Below are positions 11,901 through 25,000 of a stretch of DNA of 64,000 nt, in pieces; position 1 is the stretch's first letter; each line of letters begins with the position of its first letter. This DNA comes from Dolomedes plantarius (taxonomy: Eukaryota; Arthropoda; Arachnida; Araneae; Dolomedidae), in the NCBI GenBank assembly GCA_907164885.2, contig OU015490.1:9942516-10006515 (forward strand), written 5' to 3'. The position numbers were made by a program, and so were the translations under genes. The notes under the pieces were generated by a model. That model saw nothing but the letters and a program-made list of their open reading frames with translations, had not been told where the DNA came from and made no database searches.

Positions 11901-14900
11901 AACTCCTTCTTCTTTCCATTTTCAGTGCAAGAATCGCACACTTAGCACAAGCGTATAGTTAAGAAAACGGTTTTTCTTAACTGTACGCTTCAGTTTTCTG
12001 TCATCTCTAGCAGATGTTTTTGGTTTTCGACCGCCATTTCGGCTATTATTTTGTAATTTTCCATTTTTTGAATATTGTGTTAGTATTTTACTAAAGCTTG
12101 ATTGCGAACAATGTAAATAATTCGCTATATAACATTGATTTTTACCGTGCCGATACAAATCAACCATACGAAGTTTAATAGATTCAGGAATATCACTCAC
12201 ACGACCCATTTTAAGACGAAAAAGCAAACAAACTGCAAAAAGAATACTGATTTTAAATAAAATCGTCTGAATTTAATCAATGATGCCACCAGTTATGAAT
12301 TTGTGATAAATAAAGGAGAATTAATGTGAAATATTCTAATATTTTGAACCACTTGAATAAATATTCTAATATTTTGACTTTTCAAAATAATTTTTTTTTC
12401 AATTGATCTTTTCAAAAATTATATTAATTTTAAGATAATAATTAAGTTTAATCAACAATAAGTTCTTAATAAAAATATCGTTTGCATATTTGCATTAAAA
12501 GACATTAAATTACCAAATGATATATTCAATTTGTAAAAAAATGTAATTATTCTAATATTTTGAATATGAGCTGTATTTATAATGAAAACTTGTTGCATAT
12601 TTACACAAAAGATGGCGCCACAAAAAACACCAATGAGGGGGGTTTTTTTCACAAAAATTTTCTCATAAAACCTTTTCTAAAATTTTCATTACATAAAATA
12701 ACTCTCATTTTATGAAGAAGGTTCATATTAACGTGTGTAGAAAATTGATCTCGGATTGTTTTTGAAATGTGTCGTCGAAGTCAGGTTTAAAGTTAAAGTG
12801 GTGTATGAAAATCACCGTTTGGGTGTTCCCAATTATTTTAGTTTCTTGCGATGTCACAAAGAGAATGGTACCAAATTGTTCAGAATAAATCCGGGTTTCA
12901 ATTCATATTTTTAAAAAATCGATTTTTGACCATTTTCCAAGGTGTACCGTCGTTTATGAGATTGTATCAAGATGCATGTATACAAACCATTGCTGATCCC
13001 TGTCTGATTACATTTGCTATACTGAAATACAAATTGCGTCCACAGTCAATTAATTTTATTGTAATAACTTGTTTTATTTTTCATTTGTTAATAAATTTCC
13101 TGTTGCATTCATTTTAAAACATTTTTAGAGATGTAAATGACACCAGTGATATGTTATGAATGTGTTTCCTGGGTAAGATTTCCTGCGACCAGTCTAATCC
13201 AGTCGACCAGTTGAACTTTTTTTTATTATTAGAACAATAAATATGAAATAGAAAAGAACGTAATACAGTCACCCGAAAAGTAAACATTCTGACTCCCAAC
13301 CACACATGTTCGAAGCGAAAATTTTAAGCTTTCGAAGGTTTAATACAGGAAAAATAAAGCAAGATATAAACAGTTCTGACCTAATTACTGTGCTGACTTA
13401 ATTCCTCAAAGTTTTCAATCATTTTGACATTTTATATGTTAAGTAAGTTTACTGAATTGTTATTCCAGGAAGAAAATGAAATGATATTATATGATGATTG
13501 TGTTTTACATGAGTATATACTTAAAAATTCCCTTTTTCAGTCAGAGTCAAAAAATTTAAAACTTGGACTCATGGATTATTTTAAAATTTATGCATTCCTT
13601 TATGAATTATTCGACATTAGGTTATCTATATTGCTTATACACTGCTTATGACTTCATTCTACACTCTTAGACGACAAAAAAAAATAAATAAATATATATA
13701 TATATATAGGGTGTCCAGCGAAGAAGTCCCTGATTTCAAAATTAAAAATCTCGAAAACAAAGATCTGTAGAAGAATGCAACAAACGGTATATTTATCGTG
13801 AAAGCTGTAAGAATTTTATATACTAATTTTCGAAATAGTTACAAAAGCTGCTAACAGATGGCACTGTTAGTCAAATTTACTGAAATTTACTGGCGTAGGC
13901 ATGGATTGGTCTCATTCACCGGATCTGAGTCCTTGTGACTATTTTTTGTGGAGCACATTAAAAGATACTGTCTACAGGACCCATCCCACCACGCTGGACG
14001 AGCTTCAGTCGGCGATCTGTTGGGCAGTTGAATCGATTTCTGTTGAGACACTACAGGGTGGGATGGCAAATTTTATTATTCGTTTGCGCCACCTCCGTAT
14101 GAAAAGATTGTGATGTAGTGATTGCAAAGACTGCTTGCAAAGAGTACGGGTTTATTTATGCATGCTGATACGAGTTGTAGAGCGCCATCTGTTAGCAGCT
14201 TTTGTAACTATTTGGAAAATTAGTATATAAATTTCTTACAGCTTTACGATAAAAATACCGTATGTTGCATTCTTCCACAGATCTTTGTTTTCGAGATTTT
14301 TAATTTTGAAATCAGGGACTTCTTCGCTGGACACCCTGTATATATATATAAGACGCACCAAGAAGAGGTAATGCAAATTGCACACAAAGTGATATGCATA
14401 CAGGTTTCGACGGAAAATGCAAAATTTTAAAGTTTGGCGGCCAATGAATGAACACGTGATGCTGCAGCACATCTGAACTGCTCCAAGTGGCAGGATATCA
14501 AAGAGGTTAAATTTCGATTCCAGGTCATAAATTCTTTGCCAATTTCATTCCGTGTACTCAAGTGTACAGTAACTATGTCTCGCATACAGGTTCGCGAACA
14601 CTATGCGCAGATGTCAGCATTTGAGAGGACGTGTAGTTGGGCTCAAAGAAGCCGGCCGGTCTAATCATTTCGAGAGGTGCGATGCCACTATTAGACGATG
14701 TTGGCAGGAATGGGTGAACCATGGCCGAACACGGAGTCAAGAAGGAAGAGGACGGCCTAGAGAAACGACAAAACGCGAGGACCGAGCATTCGTCAGAGCG
14801 GTACTCACAGCCCCAGATTCATCGTTATCATCGATCTGATCAGTGGGGAAATTCTGATGTCTCTGCCAAAAAATTGTTTCATTTTTGCTTCATTGTACAA

Positions 14901-17900
14901 TTGTGAATGACTGTGTCAATTGTGACCTGCACTCTTTCTTCAGTGACTGAGTGTGAATGACATTCATCAATGTTGATTGATGTCTCCACTATAGAACTTG
15001 AAAGTTGCGACAAAAATCGTCGGTAAATAATTGGGGAAGATTTTAAAATGTCGTCCAAACATTTCAAATGGGATCAGTCGGAATAGAATCTTATCCGAAG
15101 CATCTTGATGATGAGAACGAACAATTTTTATGGCATTCTTTTAAAAATGAAAAACAAAAAGTTAATGGGAACGTATATTTTTCCAGGGAAAAGTTTTAAA
15201 TCCGAGTTTTTGAGTTGATGGATCCTTTAAATAAGACGCTGAAACCTATTAAACAAGAGATTAATGCAACATATACATGCTTTCGGTAGAATAAATTGAC
15301 TAGCTATTGCAATCTTATAATTCTACGACTGACTGAACAAACGTGAATTTTAGCAGTTTTCAGAGACTTGAATTTAAAAGTACGTAAGACCACGTTATGA
15401 CTGAACCTATAAGGGTATTTCTATAAGAGTCCCGGGGTAGCCTAGTGGTAGCACGTCGGCTTTCGGATCGAATCCCGCCATTCAATACCTCCGTGTCTAG
15501 TGCTTCTATGAGGTCGGAGAAGGTATGGTCCCTCGTGGTGCTATTAGTAACCAGAGCTTATAGGGACCTGGTCTGGAACCTGCTCCGAACAGGGAACAAC
15601 AACAACATTACTTCAGTACCTATTACTTACATGTAAAATAAAACCGTGTTAGAAAATAGTAATAAGTGTGCCTTCGCCGGAAAAATAATAGTCAAAACTT
15701 CCGTGCCATTTGCACGTCAACCCCAATTAAAGAACTACTGACCAAAACCTGAGCAGTATTTTTTTAAATTCAGAATCAAACTATGCAATGAATCCAAAAG
15801 CGTGTCAGTTCATAATGTTCATAGTGAAGGAGGATGCTGGAGGCAACACAATCCTCCCCCCACAGTTTGTATGCTATCCTAACACAAAGCATTTTTCAAT
15901 TTATATTGATACCTTCTTTTTGCCGACCCTTTTATCGGACTCATTTGGATGCCTTATTTCTTGTAACGTGTTTAACACGTACAAAATCAAACGGATTTAA
16001 AACTTTGTCAATGTCGACCAGATTTGCTTTATTTTGTTGTCGCTTATGCCGGACCAGATCCTGGCGGCAACACGAGGGCTCGATTTTCACCGAGCACTCA
16101 TAGGGGTGACATCATCGTACCATCTTCCACCTTCTCTGACCTCATAGAAGAACTCTCCGGCCTAGACACGGAGGTATTGAATGGCGGGACACACTCTGCA
16201 CTGCTACCACAGGGCTACCTCGAGCCCATTTTGATACATGTTTTATTGTTTCTATTTTTTTCCTTTTAAAACTTTCCAGATTGGAGTTATCAATGGTATC
16301 CATCTAGCTATCGAGTTCATGGGCAAAAACAACGGTGGTTCAGGGGGCTTTGTCATCAACACATCCTCCATAGCAGGTGGGTATGTTTGCGTGTTATAAA
16401 TGAATGCTTGTACACTGAACTGAAAGCAAAACTAATGAACAAGCGTGTGATCTGTTTGAAAATGCTCATTCGTTGTGGTCGACGTATGGCTAGGCTACAT
16501 ACAGTAGGGCTTGAAATAGATACGAACCAAAATGAAAAGTGGGGCCAGTGATGGTTCCAAAGGGACCGTTTTGAGGGGTGGCCGTCGAATACAAGTAAAT
16601 GGACAAATAACATATATACAGAGTTTTGAATCATTTAAGAGTACGATTTATAGATCTCAAAGCTCATGAGCTAAGGTTCAGATTGGCAAAAAGTTTGACA
16701 CTTTTTTGCCTGTAAAGATTCAGAAAGCTAAGTTAATGCGTACAGCATATTTTCAGAATATAGTCTATTTCTTATATATATATAAACCAGAAGAAACGAA
16801 TATACAGTATTATGTTACCAATGATGAATTGTTCAGTATACTGTCTGAAACTCATACCAGAATAGGCCATGGAGGAAGAACACGTATGCTTAAAGAATTG
16901 CAAGTTAAATACAAAAATATTACATGTGAAGTTGTAATGTTGTATTTAAATTTATGTAAACATTGTCAAGGGAAACATAGTGCACCTCAAAAAGGTATTG
17001 TTGTGAAACCAATGGTCAGTTCGGAGTTAAACTCGAGATGTCGAGTCGATCTGACAGACCTGCAGTCACACAGGGATGGTGAATATAAGTTCATAATGAT
17101 GTATCAAGATCATTTAACGAAGTTTTTACAGCTACGACCTTCAAAAACTAAGACAGCTGAAGAAGTAGCGTATCACCTTCTTCAGATATATTGCATTCAG
17201 ATAACGGGAGAGAATTCAGTAATCAAGTCGCATCCGACCTATGCGCTATGTGAGAAGATGTCAAGATAGTTTATGGAAAGCCTCGTCATCGTCAAACACA
17301 AAGGCTCAGTTGAAAGGGCCAATCAGGATATACAGAATATGTTAAATGCATGGATGAACGATAACGATACAAATAAATGGTCAGATGGTTTGCCCTTTGT
17401 TCAGTTTGCCGAGAACACTACTTACCACGAAAGCTGCCGCGAAAGAGAATCTTCTACTGCAAGCAAGGAAAATGTTACGAACCTCAAAAAGAAATTTCCT
17501 CCTGCTCAAATTGGTGGTACCGTAGGAATACAAGTCCCCGATGTCGACAGTGGTCGAAATGTGTTGGCGGTTGTTGTTGGAATAGACGACTCCGACTTTT
17601 ACAACAAAAATGGTACCCTCAAGCAGCTTTATAACGGTAATCAGTTCGCAATTTGGAAAGAAAACTTACTTTCCATAGATGAGATTTCTCCTCAAGAAAT
17701 GTCGCTGAGACAAGTGCAAGGCAAGGCTATGGACGCTGCCATTGCAAAAAGAGGTGTTCCACGACTCAATGCAGGTGAGAAAGAGAGGGACTCTTGTGCG
17801 ATTCAAAGTGGCATAACAGTTTAAGTCGTTTCATTAAATCAGATTGTTTAGCGTCAATCACACAATTGAGTAAGTTTATTATTGGTGTTATTTTCCTTTC

Positions 17901-18472
17901 TCGTTTGCTGTGGCCTATGATCCTAGACCGACAGTTTGTCAGATCAAGTCCAAAAAGGCTATTGGGCAGAAAGGTGCTGCTCCGGTTTTAAGTCAGCACC
18001 ACAAGGGTCGGAACCCGACTTCGCAAAAGGACCGTTCCCGTCATTTTGAACCGAGTCAAGTGACGAGACCGGTACACTTGACCCCGCAACTCCAGAGGTA
18101 AATCTTGAGAACTCGAAGGACACTGCAGCCGTGACAGATTTTCCGTGCACTAGCCGTCGTTAGAGGCCTTTTCTCATTTAAAATGTAGTGTCCGTTTTAA
18201 GTTCGACAGTTTATTTACACGTGCTGTTACTTAAGCTTTCTGCTCTTTTGACATATATCATAATATGTTTTAATAATAAGGTATGATTTAAAAAAGTAAC
18301 AAAAATATTTTTGTTCAACATTCACCATCTGTGCATGGAGAATGTCGACATTTTTGCCGGTTTAAGTTAAAAATTCAGCAAATATTTCGGACATACACCA
18401 AGCGACTATGTGAATGTTGACTATCTCCAGATACCGGTCTTTAACGGTAACATATGCCTATCTATCTATTTA

Positions 18473-18527
<55 letters not shown>

Positions 18528-19072
18528 GTTCTGACTCACTGACTGAGTCACTGACTGACATACAACGCACAAACCAAACCGCTGGACCTAAAGGGCTGAA
18601 ATTTTGCATAGCGATTCTTCTTATAGTGTAGGGGTGCACTAAGAGAGATTTTTGAAAAATTCTTAGATTTTTTTAAATTAAATTTTTAAGCTGTTTTAGT
18701 AACTTTTTTTAAGTTTGGATTTAAAATAATAATTTGAGGGTTATAAAATTTATATCACGAGAAAGATCATAAAAATTCCTTTAAAATGAAATCTTTTTTG
18801 AATCTTTACCTCTATTTTCTGATTTTTGGTGAATTTTTAAAGATTAATTTTTACAATTTAATTTATTAAATGCTGATCACGTGATTTCTTTTTCTGGTAC
18901 TTTAAATAAATTTATCGTCACGTGCATAACAACTAAATAGATAAAAAAATAGTTTTTTCTTGCTAATGCGGCAGACGATTGGACATTATTTTGACTGTAA
19001 AAATATCCCTTATGATTATTTTATAAATATATATTTTTTTCTACATCAATTGTATATATAGATCGTCGTATT

Positions 19073-19132
<60 letters not shown>

Positions 19133-20210
19133 TCTATTGGAATGAATTTCCTATAGATGATACAAAATATAAAGTGATGTATGTTTTTAAGGTGGAGGTA
19201 ATTTTAACTTTTAGATTTATGAAATCTAGAAAAAGTTGTTATAAGATTTAGCTGAGCGGGTCTCAATATATGGGACATTTGGTATGCAAGAGATGACTTG
19301 AACAAACTTGAATTCCTATTTTTGTAAGAGATTAAGGAAAAGCTCAAATTTTCGGATTGTGAATTGGGTCATGATCATGTATAAATAACTGTTGACTTAC
19401 AAATATATCTCACGAAAATTAAATAAATATTTATATAATGTTGTTTAAAAACAGGTATATATGGTGCAGAGTTTGTTCCAGTTTATTGTGCCACCAAACA
19501 TGGAGTAGTTGGTTTAACAAGGAGTTATGGCGTAAGTATTGTTTGGTAAATCCATCTTCATGTATGCATCTGTTAATCTGTCAGTCTTCCGCATAATTTT
19601 TTTAAAGCTGTCGTTCTAGCCTTATATTATGCCAAGTATTCATTTCAGTACGTTGTAACTGTTCAACGGTATATTTAAAAACAGATTAATTTTTTTTAGT
19701 TTCATTTCGTTTTGTAATGTTCTTGAAATTGTGGCTTTTATAATCTTTCTATCCCGAAATCAGTATCCCGTTTGTACTTTCTGCACCTGAGCGACTCAAC
19801 AGCGTTTAACACTGAAGATGCTTGCAAATCTTTCCTGCCTAGCTCAATCCGATCCAGTTCCCATTATCGCCATTTCAATGATACGTGGACTCGTCGTTAA
19901 TGTCTTCCACCGATCGAATCGTTCCCATAAGGAGTAATGCAAACTGAATTAAATTCGTTCCTGAAAACCAGAAATGGCTCATTTTATGAATAAATGGACG
20001 GGTTGGTTTTTTGATCTTTAAACTAGACATACACAATTTAAACACTGATTAGATAAAACAAAATAAAATTCTGTACTGAAAGGAGTGGATGGTCTCGTGT
20101 AGAGGAGTTATTGCTTGGAAGAGGAATCTCCTTCCAATAAAACATCAAGCGATTCTTAACCTTTTCCTTACGGGGTGGGATAACATGTAACCCATGAATA
20201 CGGGCCCAAG

Positions 20211-20298
<88 letters not shown>

Positions 20299-20736
20299 TC
20301 TTCTTCTTCTTCGGTTCTACAGCCTAGGGCAGGCCAAGACCGTCCCAAGAAGTTTCCGTCATCTTGGTCTATTAGAAGCCATGGCTCTCCAGTTTGTGGT
20401 GCCAACAGTTTTTAGGTCTTTTTCGACGCTGTCCAGCCATCGAGTAGGAGGGCGACCTCTTTTCCTAACTCCGTCTGGTTTAGTGAACGTTATTTTTTTT
20501 GTCGGATTATCATCTTCAGATCGATAAATATGTCCCAGCCACCGGATGCGGTTGGCTTTAATAACATGAACTATGTGCGGTTGTTTATATTTTCTGTAGA
20601 TCTCATGGTTGAAAAGGGTACGCCACTTATTGTCCTCATAAACTTCTCCAAGATTCTTCTAAGTATTTTTGTCTCGAAAATCATTAGCCTATTTTCATCT
20701 GATTTATTGAGGGGCCAGCACTCACTACCATACAAG

Positions 20737-20799
<63 letters not shown>

Positions 20800-22012
20800 T
20801 CAAGAGCCAAAACATTATGACCACCCCTACATTTTGCAATGAATTCGCCTGGATGACGTGGAAGGCACGTGATCAGGTGGAAGTGGTATTTAACTGCTGC
20901 TGGAGAGTCTGAAGAATCATTCTTTCACTTACTTCTGTGTGTGATGGGAAAGGCTGCGAATCTAAGCGGCTTTGATAGAGGGCAGATTGTTGTGGCTCGA
21001 AGGCTCGGAACAAGTATTTCCGAAACTGCACGACTCGTGGGTTGTTCGCGACCTACAGTTGTTAGTAGATATGCAAAGTGGATGAATGACGATGAAACGA
21101 GCAGTAGACGACATGGTGTTGGACATCCACACGCTATCAAAGAAAAAGGTCGTCGGAGACTGTCTCGCATGGTGAAGCAAAAGCGGTGCCAGAGAGTGGC
21201 TCAGCTGACAGCCCAATACAATGCAGGGCCAAGTAGAATAGTATCGCAGCACACTGTTCAGCGGACACTGTTGGATATGGGGCTACGCAGCAAACGTCCC
21301 ACTCGTGTGCCTTTGCTGACCAAGCGTCATCGCCAACTGCGCATGCGCTGGACCCGGGAACATCGCGACTGGTCCATGGATCAGTGAGAGAGAGTTGCCT
21401 GGTCAGATGAATCACGGTTTGTCATTCATCACGCCGATGGCCGTGTCAGGATACGCCGTCTTCCAGACAAACTGTTGCTCCCTCAATGTACAGTAGGTCA
21501 TACACAGGCCGGTGGTGGCGGTATTATGTTTTGGGGGACCTTCTCTTGGGCGTCTCTGGGACCCGTGGTTGTGGTAGAGCAGACCATGAATGCTACAGGG
21601 TATCTGAACATCATTGCGGACCAGTTGCACCCTTACATGGCCTCTGTTTTTCCAGCTGTAAATGGAATGTTCCAACAGGACAACGCCCCGTGTCACAAGG
21701 CTAAAATTGTGTTGTAGTGGTTCCAGGAACATGATGCTGAATTCCAGTTAATGTCCTGGTCGCCTAACTCACCGGATCTCAATCTGATAGAACACATTTG
21801 AGATGTCATGGGACGGCAGCTCAGAGTTCAAAGACGATCAATTCGCAATATCTCGGATTTGCGTGACCGTTGCTTAAACATCTGGTACAATCTGACTCCG
21901 GCCATCTACCAAGGACTTGTGGCATCCATGCCAAAGCGGGTTGAAGCTGTGTTGCACGCCAAAGGTGGGCCAACTCGTTATTGACAGGTGGTCATAATGT
22001 TTTGGCTCTTGA

Positions 22013-22063
<51 letters not shown>

Positions 22064-25000
22064 AATACATATATACATACATACATACATACATACATAC
22101 ATACATACATAAATACATATATACATACATACATACATGCATACATATACATATATATATATATAACCTCCTTAATGGCCGTTCTTACAAAGGGGTTATG
22201 AAATTTCACGTTTTAAGGAGGGAATCGGAAAACCCCGTCAGCTCAAGGTTAACATCCCTGTTGTAGACTCGGTCAAACCTACCAAGAGAAACTAACGTTC
22301 CGGAATGTTTCTGAAGGGTTTGATCTGTAAATAGTTCCATGAGCTCTGAACAAAATTTTGAAATGCAACCCATTTAGAAAACAAGCGGGGATTGAGGCAT
22401 TTTGCGACGAGTATCAGTTCTGTAATAGTCGATATGTTCGTAATTTTGTACAGATGTTCAACTAAACATCATGTCATTCACTTTGTTTCTGTAGACACAG
22501 TACCACTTCGATAAAACGGGCATCATCATGAATGCCGTATGTCCCGGATCCATAGAAACCCAAATGCTCCATTCCTATGGTCGCGGATGTCTCGACGAAA
22601 AACTTGGTACGGAGTACGTTGCTCAATTTTCTTCTCTCAGGTGAGTTCAAGTGCACTTCTAGATTTGACACAAAGTAATTTGGAGTCCTAAAAATATAGG
22701 GCAGGTGTCCCGAATATCGCCCCTCTGCCTAATATCGCCTACTCGTGTTTGTAAAGTATGATTCGCGCTTTGTATAATAAAATGCGGTAACTTCTTAGTA
22801 CTAACAGCGGTTTGTACTAACAGCGACAACGCTCTTATCACTGACAACAGAAACTATATGGCGTCTGATGTTGTTTTGGCTGTTGTCTTCGTAAATTTTG
22901 GCTCCAAAGAATCAGAATCCAGTGAATGACCAGGTAGGTGCATCCAAATTCTAATTTGGCTTATACCATTTGAAAGTGCATTCGACAGAGACTTTGCCTT
23001 TTAACAAGTGATCCTCGTTTTGCCTGGTAGGCGGTAAGAGGAATAGAGGTAGGCGATATTAGGAACCGCTCTGGAGTTCACTGGAAATTTCAATTTTTCC
23101 AATTTAGCTACATAACTTAAACTGGCACTGGTTTTGGAGCTGGTTGATCTCGGGTTACCAAAGGAAATAGTTCTTGGGTATGTTCTTTGAGTTTCCAGCC
23201 TAATCAGAAACTGAAAAGTGGATGAAATGTCGAAAAAAAGTTAGGGTGGGCGATATTTGGGACACTTACCCTATTATTTTAAGAACTACAGTCTGCATAT
23301 TAAAATAGTGATTTTACTCTTAAAATTATGATTCACGGTCATCTGTTAGTCTCTAAAAGTAGTTTAGGGGGATATTAGACAAACTTTATAAGAAAAATCA
23401 GGTACATAGAGCTTTTTTTGTAAAATGTTTAATTATTAAAGTACAAGATTTCGAGATCATGTTTACTTATCGAAGTAAAATTCGGGGTGCTTTCTTTAAA
23501 TTTTTAATTTTCTTTATTCAAACAAACTGCATTTTATGTAATCTATTTTGTGAAATAGAATGTATTCTTTCATCTCCTAAAAACTATGGAATATGGCGCA
23601 TTACTCTAAAACTTCATTGTTTTAGGTATGTGACCATTTCCAAAAGTATATGCATATTTTTGTTTTTGAGGTTTGGCATCAGCTTGTATGTGTATCTCCG
23701 CTACCTACTTAAGAGTATTCAGGAATATCGAGCTTCTGTTTTACATCCTAGTATGCAATTTGAGACAGATTCGAAATCATTCATGAGTGAATTCTAAAAT
23801 AGAAAATTTTCTGTAGAGTGAAAAGGGGCTTATATGTAGCTTTATGTAGGGTTTGTACATCTGCATTTCCCTTTGGGAAACGCTACTCCCCTACAGGCCC
23901 TGATTTTCAATTAGGCCAAGTAGGCCCAAGCCTAGGGGCCCCTGAATGGTGGGGCACCCAAAAAATTATTTTAAAAGGGAAATAAATTCGAAATTCAAGT
24001 TTTTTTTTTTACATTTTACCTTTTTTAATAGCAATTTTTTTTGTATGGAAAAAACTTTACATCAATAAAAATACTTTACATCAATTTCTGACAGAAAAAA
24101 AAAAATGTTGTAAAGTATTTGCAGGTGTATACTATATAATTTGGCTCAAAATGATTACAAACAAACATAAAATAAAGAAGTTTTTAGTGATTAGTTTTGT
24201 CTATTCATCAAATTTACATAAAAGGTGAATGCACTTGATTTTATTTATTTTCTAATTTGTGAAAAGTGAATTATGAGGTTAAAGGATTATTTATTCATAT
24301 TATTAAAGGTTTGACTACTATCGATTGGTTCATCATATGTACAGTTATATGTATAGTTCATCATATGTGTGTTATAGTGTATATAAGGGATTAATAAGTT
24401 TTTCCAGTTACATTGTATTTGTGTTTGAATGATGAAGTTAATATGTTGTATTGCTTTTTGTTATCAGATAACGTTCTAGGCTTCTGCGCTTCAAATAGCC
24501 AATTTTGGTAAAATGGTACTTTCACAACAATTCATGATTTTTTTTTCTGTGTGTCAATTTTTGGAAATTTTACGCCCACATTCAGTGTTATGGAGCCCTC
24601 ATCCCCAGTTGTGCCTCTAGTCCAGAATTTTCTAAATCCGGCCATGCTCCCCTATTTACCTGCTTGGTAGATATTATTTTTTGTCTTCAGCAAGATATAT
24701 GGATCGGAATATGGGGGGAATTTTTTCATGAATAAATAAATTCGTTATAAATTTTGGTGATTATCAATCCCAGCCGTAAAGTGTCAGGTCATAGACGTGG
24801 GTCAAGTCATTATCAAAAAGGTTCATCTCCCAAAATATTAAATTTAGTAGCTCCTACCTTTTATAAATATTTATGGTAAAAATTTTAAACTTCGTGATAA
24901 TTAATCCATTCAATTTATTATCACGATTCTTCCAAATATAAAAGAAATCTGCATTGCAATGTTCATATAATCTGGTAGTAAATTCGATGAATTGGATAGA

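Larger units (their letters stand above)
10667..12573 (-). mobile_element. Tc1-like transposon with three mirrored terminal/subterminal repeats
   Basis: The outer inverted repeats start CAGCTCAGATTCAAAATATT on the left and match the right end (closing at 12573) with one difference over about 30 bp. They are flanked by TA at 10665-10666 and 12574-12575. The core CAAAATATTAGAATA recurs inside each end (left near 10864 and 10894; right near 12334 and 12364), so each side has three copies in mirror orientation. Interior copies at 10889 and 12351 form a perfect 23-bp inverted pair. The transposase on the minus strand is decayed, and a hAT MITE sits at 10952-11159. Confidence 0.8.

Noticed and set aside
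16377..16385. GTATGT at 16381 as donor of exon 4
   Set aside because: It matches the donor consensus better but puts exon 5 out of frame; the GT at 16377 keeps SSIAG-IYGAEF continuous.
20145..20415. Open frames made of YIYIYI repeats here and at 20530, 22013, 29056, 53517
   Set aside because: They are translations of (TA)n and (ATAC)n microsatellites, open on both strands because the repeats lack stop codons in those frames.
23459..23797. 112-codon frame as a gene
   Set aside because: Low-complexity AT-rich translation rich in F, I and L, no domain, inside intron 6.
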